Of a DNA stretch of 64,000 bases, positions 63,326 through 64,000 are shown piece after piece. Where the stretch lies: the NCBI GenBank assembly GCA_963921935.1, contig OY998176.1, positions 45,471,813 to 45,535,812 on the forward strand, given 5' to 3'. Position 1 is the stretch's first letter, and each line of letters starts with the position of its first letter. A program made the translations under genes and the position numbers. The stretch is from Galeruca laticollis. Lineage: Eukaryota > Arthropoda > Insecta > Coleoptera > Chrysomelidae. Under the pieces are notes generated by a model that saw only the letters and a program-made list of their open reading frames with translations, searched no databases and had not been told where the DNA came from.

Positions 63326-63664
63326 TGTTGCATAGGCGGTATGTGGCACAACGTTTCTGCGCAAGTTCCCCGCGCATGGAGTCTCTACTTTCGCGCACTA
63401 CAAGACTGTTTTACATAAACAAAATAGAACAAAATATCATAAATTTCAATACATTTCAAAACTGTAGGATTAGGTTATTTAGAGGTACGTCTGTACGTAA
63501 GGTAGTCACTGTCACTAATGTAAAGTTGGAAATGGGCAGTGACAGTCAAGCGATGCTCTCGAACCTTGGCTCACGTGTATGTACTCAATAAAGAACAATA
63601 CAAAATCAAGTGTTAATGTTTAATTAATAAATCCTAAAGTAAAGAAACAAACATTAACATAACA
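63326..63664 (+). repeat. 5' LTR of a second gypsy element
   Basis: Starts TGTTGCATAGGCGGTATGTGG and ends ACATTAACATAACA directly before a primer-binding site. It contains AATAAA at 63586-63591. The partner LTR is outside the window, so the start is inferred from the TG...CA rule. Confidence 0.65.
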
Positions 63665-63680
63665 TGGCGCAGTCAGAATA
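63665..63680 (+). promoter_or_regulatory. Primer-binding site of the second gypsy
   Basis: TGGCGCAGTCAG directly follows the LTR. It is the common gypsy-type primer site. Confidence 0.8.
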
Positions 63681-63735
63681 GTTAGACAAAGAAAGTTAAA
63701 ACCAGCGGTGTAAAATTTTTGCAATATAAAGAAAA

Positions 63736-64000
63736 ATGGGAGACAGCCGAGGAGTAGCACCCATGCAAATGGCGGGAAACTTAGCAGAAAATTGGAAGCT
63801 ATGGAGGTACCGTTTTGAAAACTATTTAGTTGCTAGTGAAATTAATAAAAAAGATGAGGCCATTCAGTGCGCACAAGTTCTTCATTTCATTGGGGAAGAA
63901 GGCTTCAAAATTTATACTACATTTCAGTTTACTGACGCTGAAAAAGATAAACTTAATACTTTACTCGATAAGTTTGAAGCACATTTTTTGCCTAGAGAAA
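63736..64000 (+). CDS. Gypsy gag, open to the window end
   Basis: From ATG at 63736 the frame MGDSRGVAPMQMAGNLAENW runs to the edge without a stop (88 codons). It has WKLWRYRFENYLVASEINKK, HFIGEEGFKIYTTFQFTD and DKFEAHFLPRE, the N-terminal capsid region of gypsy gag. It follows an LTR and primer-binding site in the right spacing, so this is probably the start of a better preserved gypsy continuing to the right. It is related to but distinct from the gag at 62645-63153. Confidence 0.85.
   Translation, partial: MGDSRGVAPMQMAGNLAENWKLWRYRFENYLVASEINKKDEAIQCAQVLHFIGEEGFKIYTTFQFTDAEKDKLNTLLDKFEAHFLPRE

Noticed and set aside
1..64000. tRNA, rRNA, operon-type gene clusters or ribosome-binding sites
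   Set aside because: None were recognised, and the window is eukaryotic.

Overview
This 64 kb window is AT-rich eukaryotic nuclear DNA, almost certainly from an insect and plausibly a beetle with a large repeat-filled genome. The reasons are: a spliced ZAD-C2H2 zinc-finger gene (a gene family expanded in insects), introns with GT-AG ends, mariner, piggyBac, PIF/Harbinger, Penelope-like, BEL/Pao, copia and env-bearing gypsy elements, and many (TA)n microsatellites. I see no tRNA, rRNA, CRISPR array or prokaryotic feature. The species cannot be fixed from the sequence alone.

Layout. 1-2.5 kb: two tyrosine-recombinase (Crypton-like) remnants and several short palindromes. 3.1-21.0 kb: one env-bearing gypsy (errantivirus-like) provirus with a CACA target duplication at 3113-3116 and 21040-21043. 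It has been broken open by later insertions: a head-to-head pair of Penelope-like elements in its 5' LTR, an apparently intact mariner (5200-6533), a complete copia element with apparently identical LTRs (9114-13918), a piggyBac remnant, a second Penelope-type tail with a hammerhead-like motif, and a palindromic satellite. 21.7-32.3 kb: a Myb-like exon, then a non-LTR retrotransposon with RNase H on the minus strand, itself split by a nearly complete BEL/Pao element (24924-31695, target duplication GATCT). 32.5-33.3 kb: tandem satellite of about 173 bp.

34.6-57.1 kb (minus strand) is the one clear host gene. It is a five-exon ZAD/C2H2 zinc-finger protein whose exon lengths sum to 1836 nt (611 codons plus stop) with no disruption. 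Three introns have been inflated by transposons. Intron 2 is bounded 30-40 bp from each splice site by piggyBac-like TTAA and inverted ends, so it was probably about 76 nt originally. Intron 4 holds a Penelope fragment followed by a well-formed hammerhead ribozyme motif, a BEL gag fragment and a Tc1/mariner-like DDE element. Intron 3 holds a decayed Jockey-like element.

57.1-64 kb: intergenic DNA, then a decayed PIF/Harbinger pair (HARBI1-like transposase plus convergent MADF/BESS-type gene), a minus-strand gypsy lacking protease and RT, and at the right edge the 5' LTR, primer-binding site and open gag of another gypsy on the plus strand.

How the parts work together: apart from the zinc-finger gene, which is inferred to be a nuclear DNA-binding regulator, this is a record of serial nested transposition. 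The youngest-looking elements are the mariner and the copia. I did not find a convincing new multi-gene system. The most unusual signals are the Penelope-associated hammerhead motifs, the satellite palindrome and the GGGCGTTA palindromes flanking the tyrosine recombinase.
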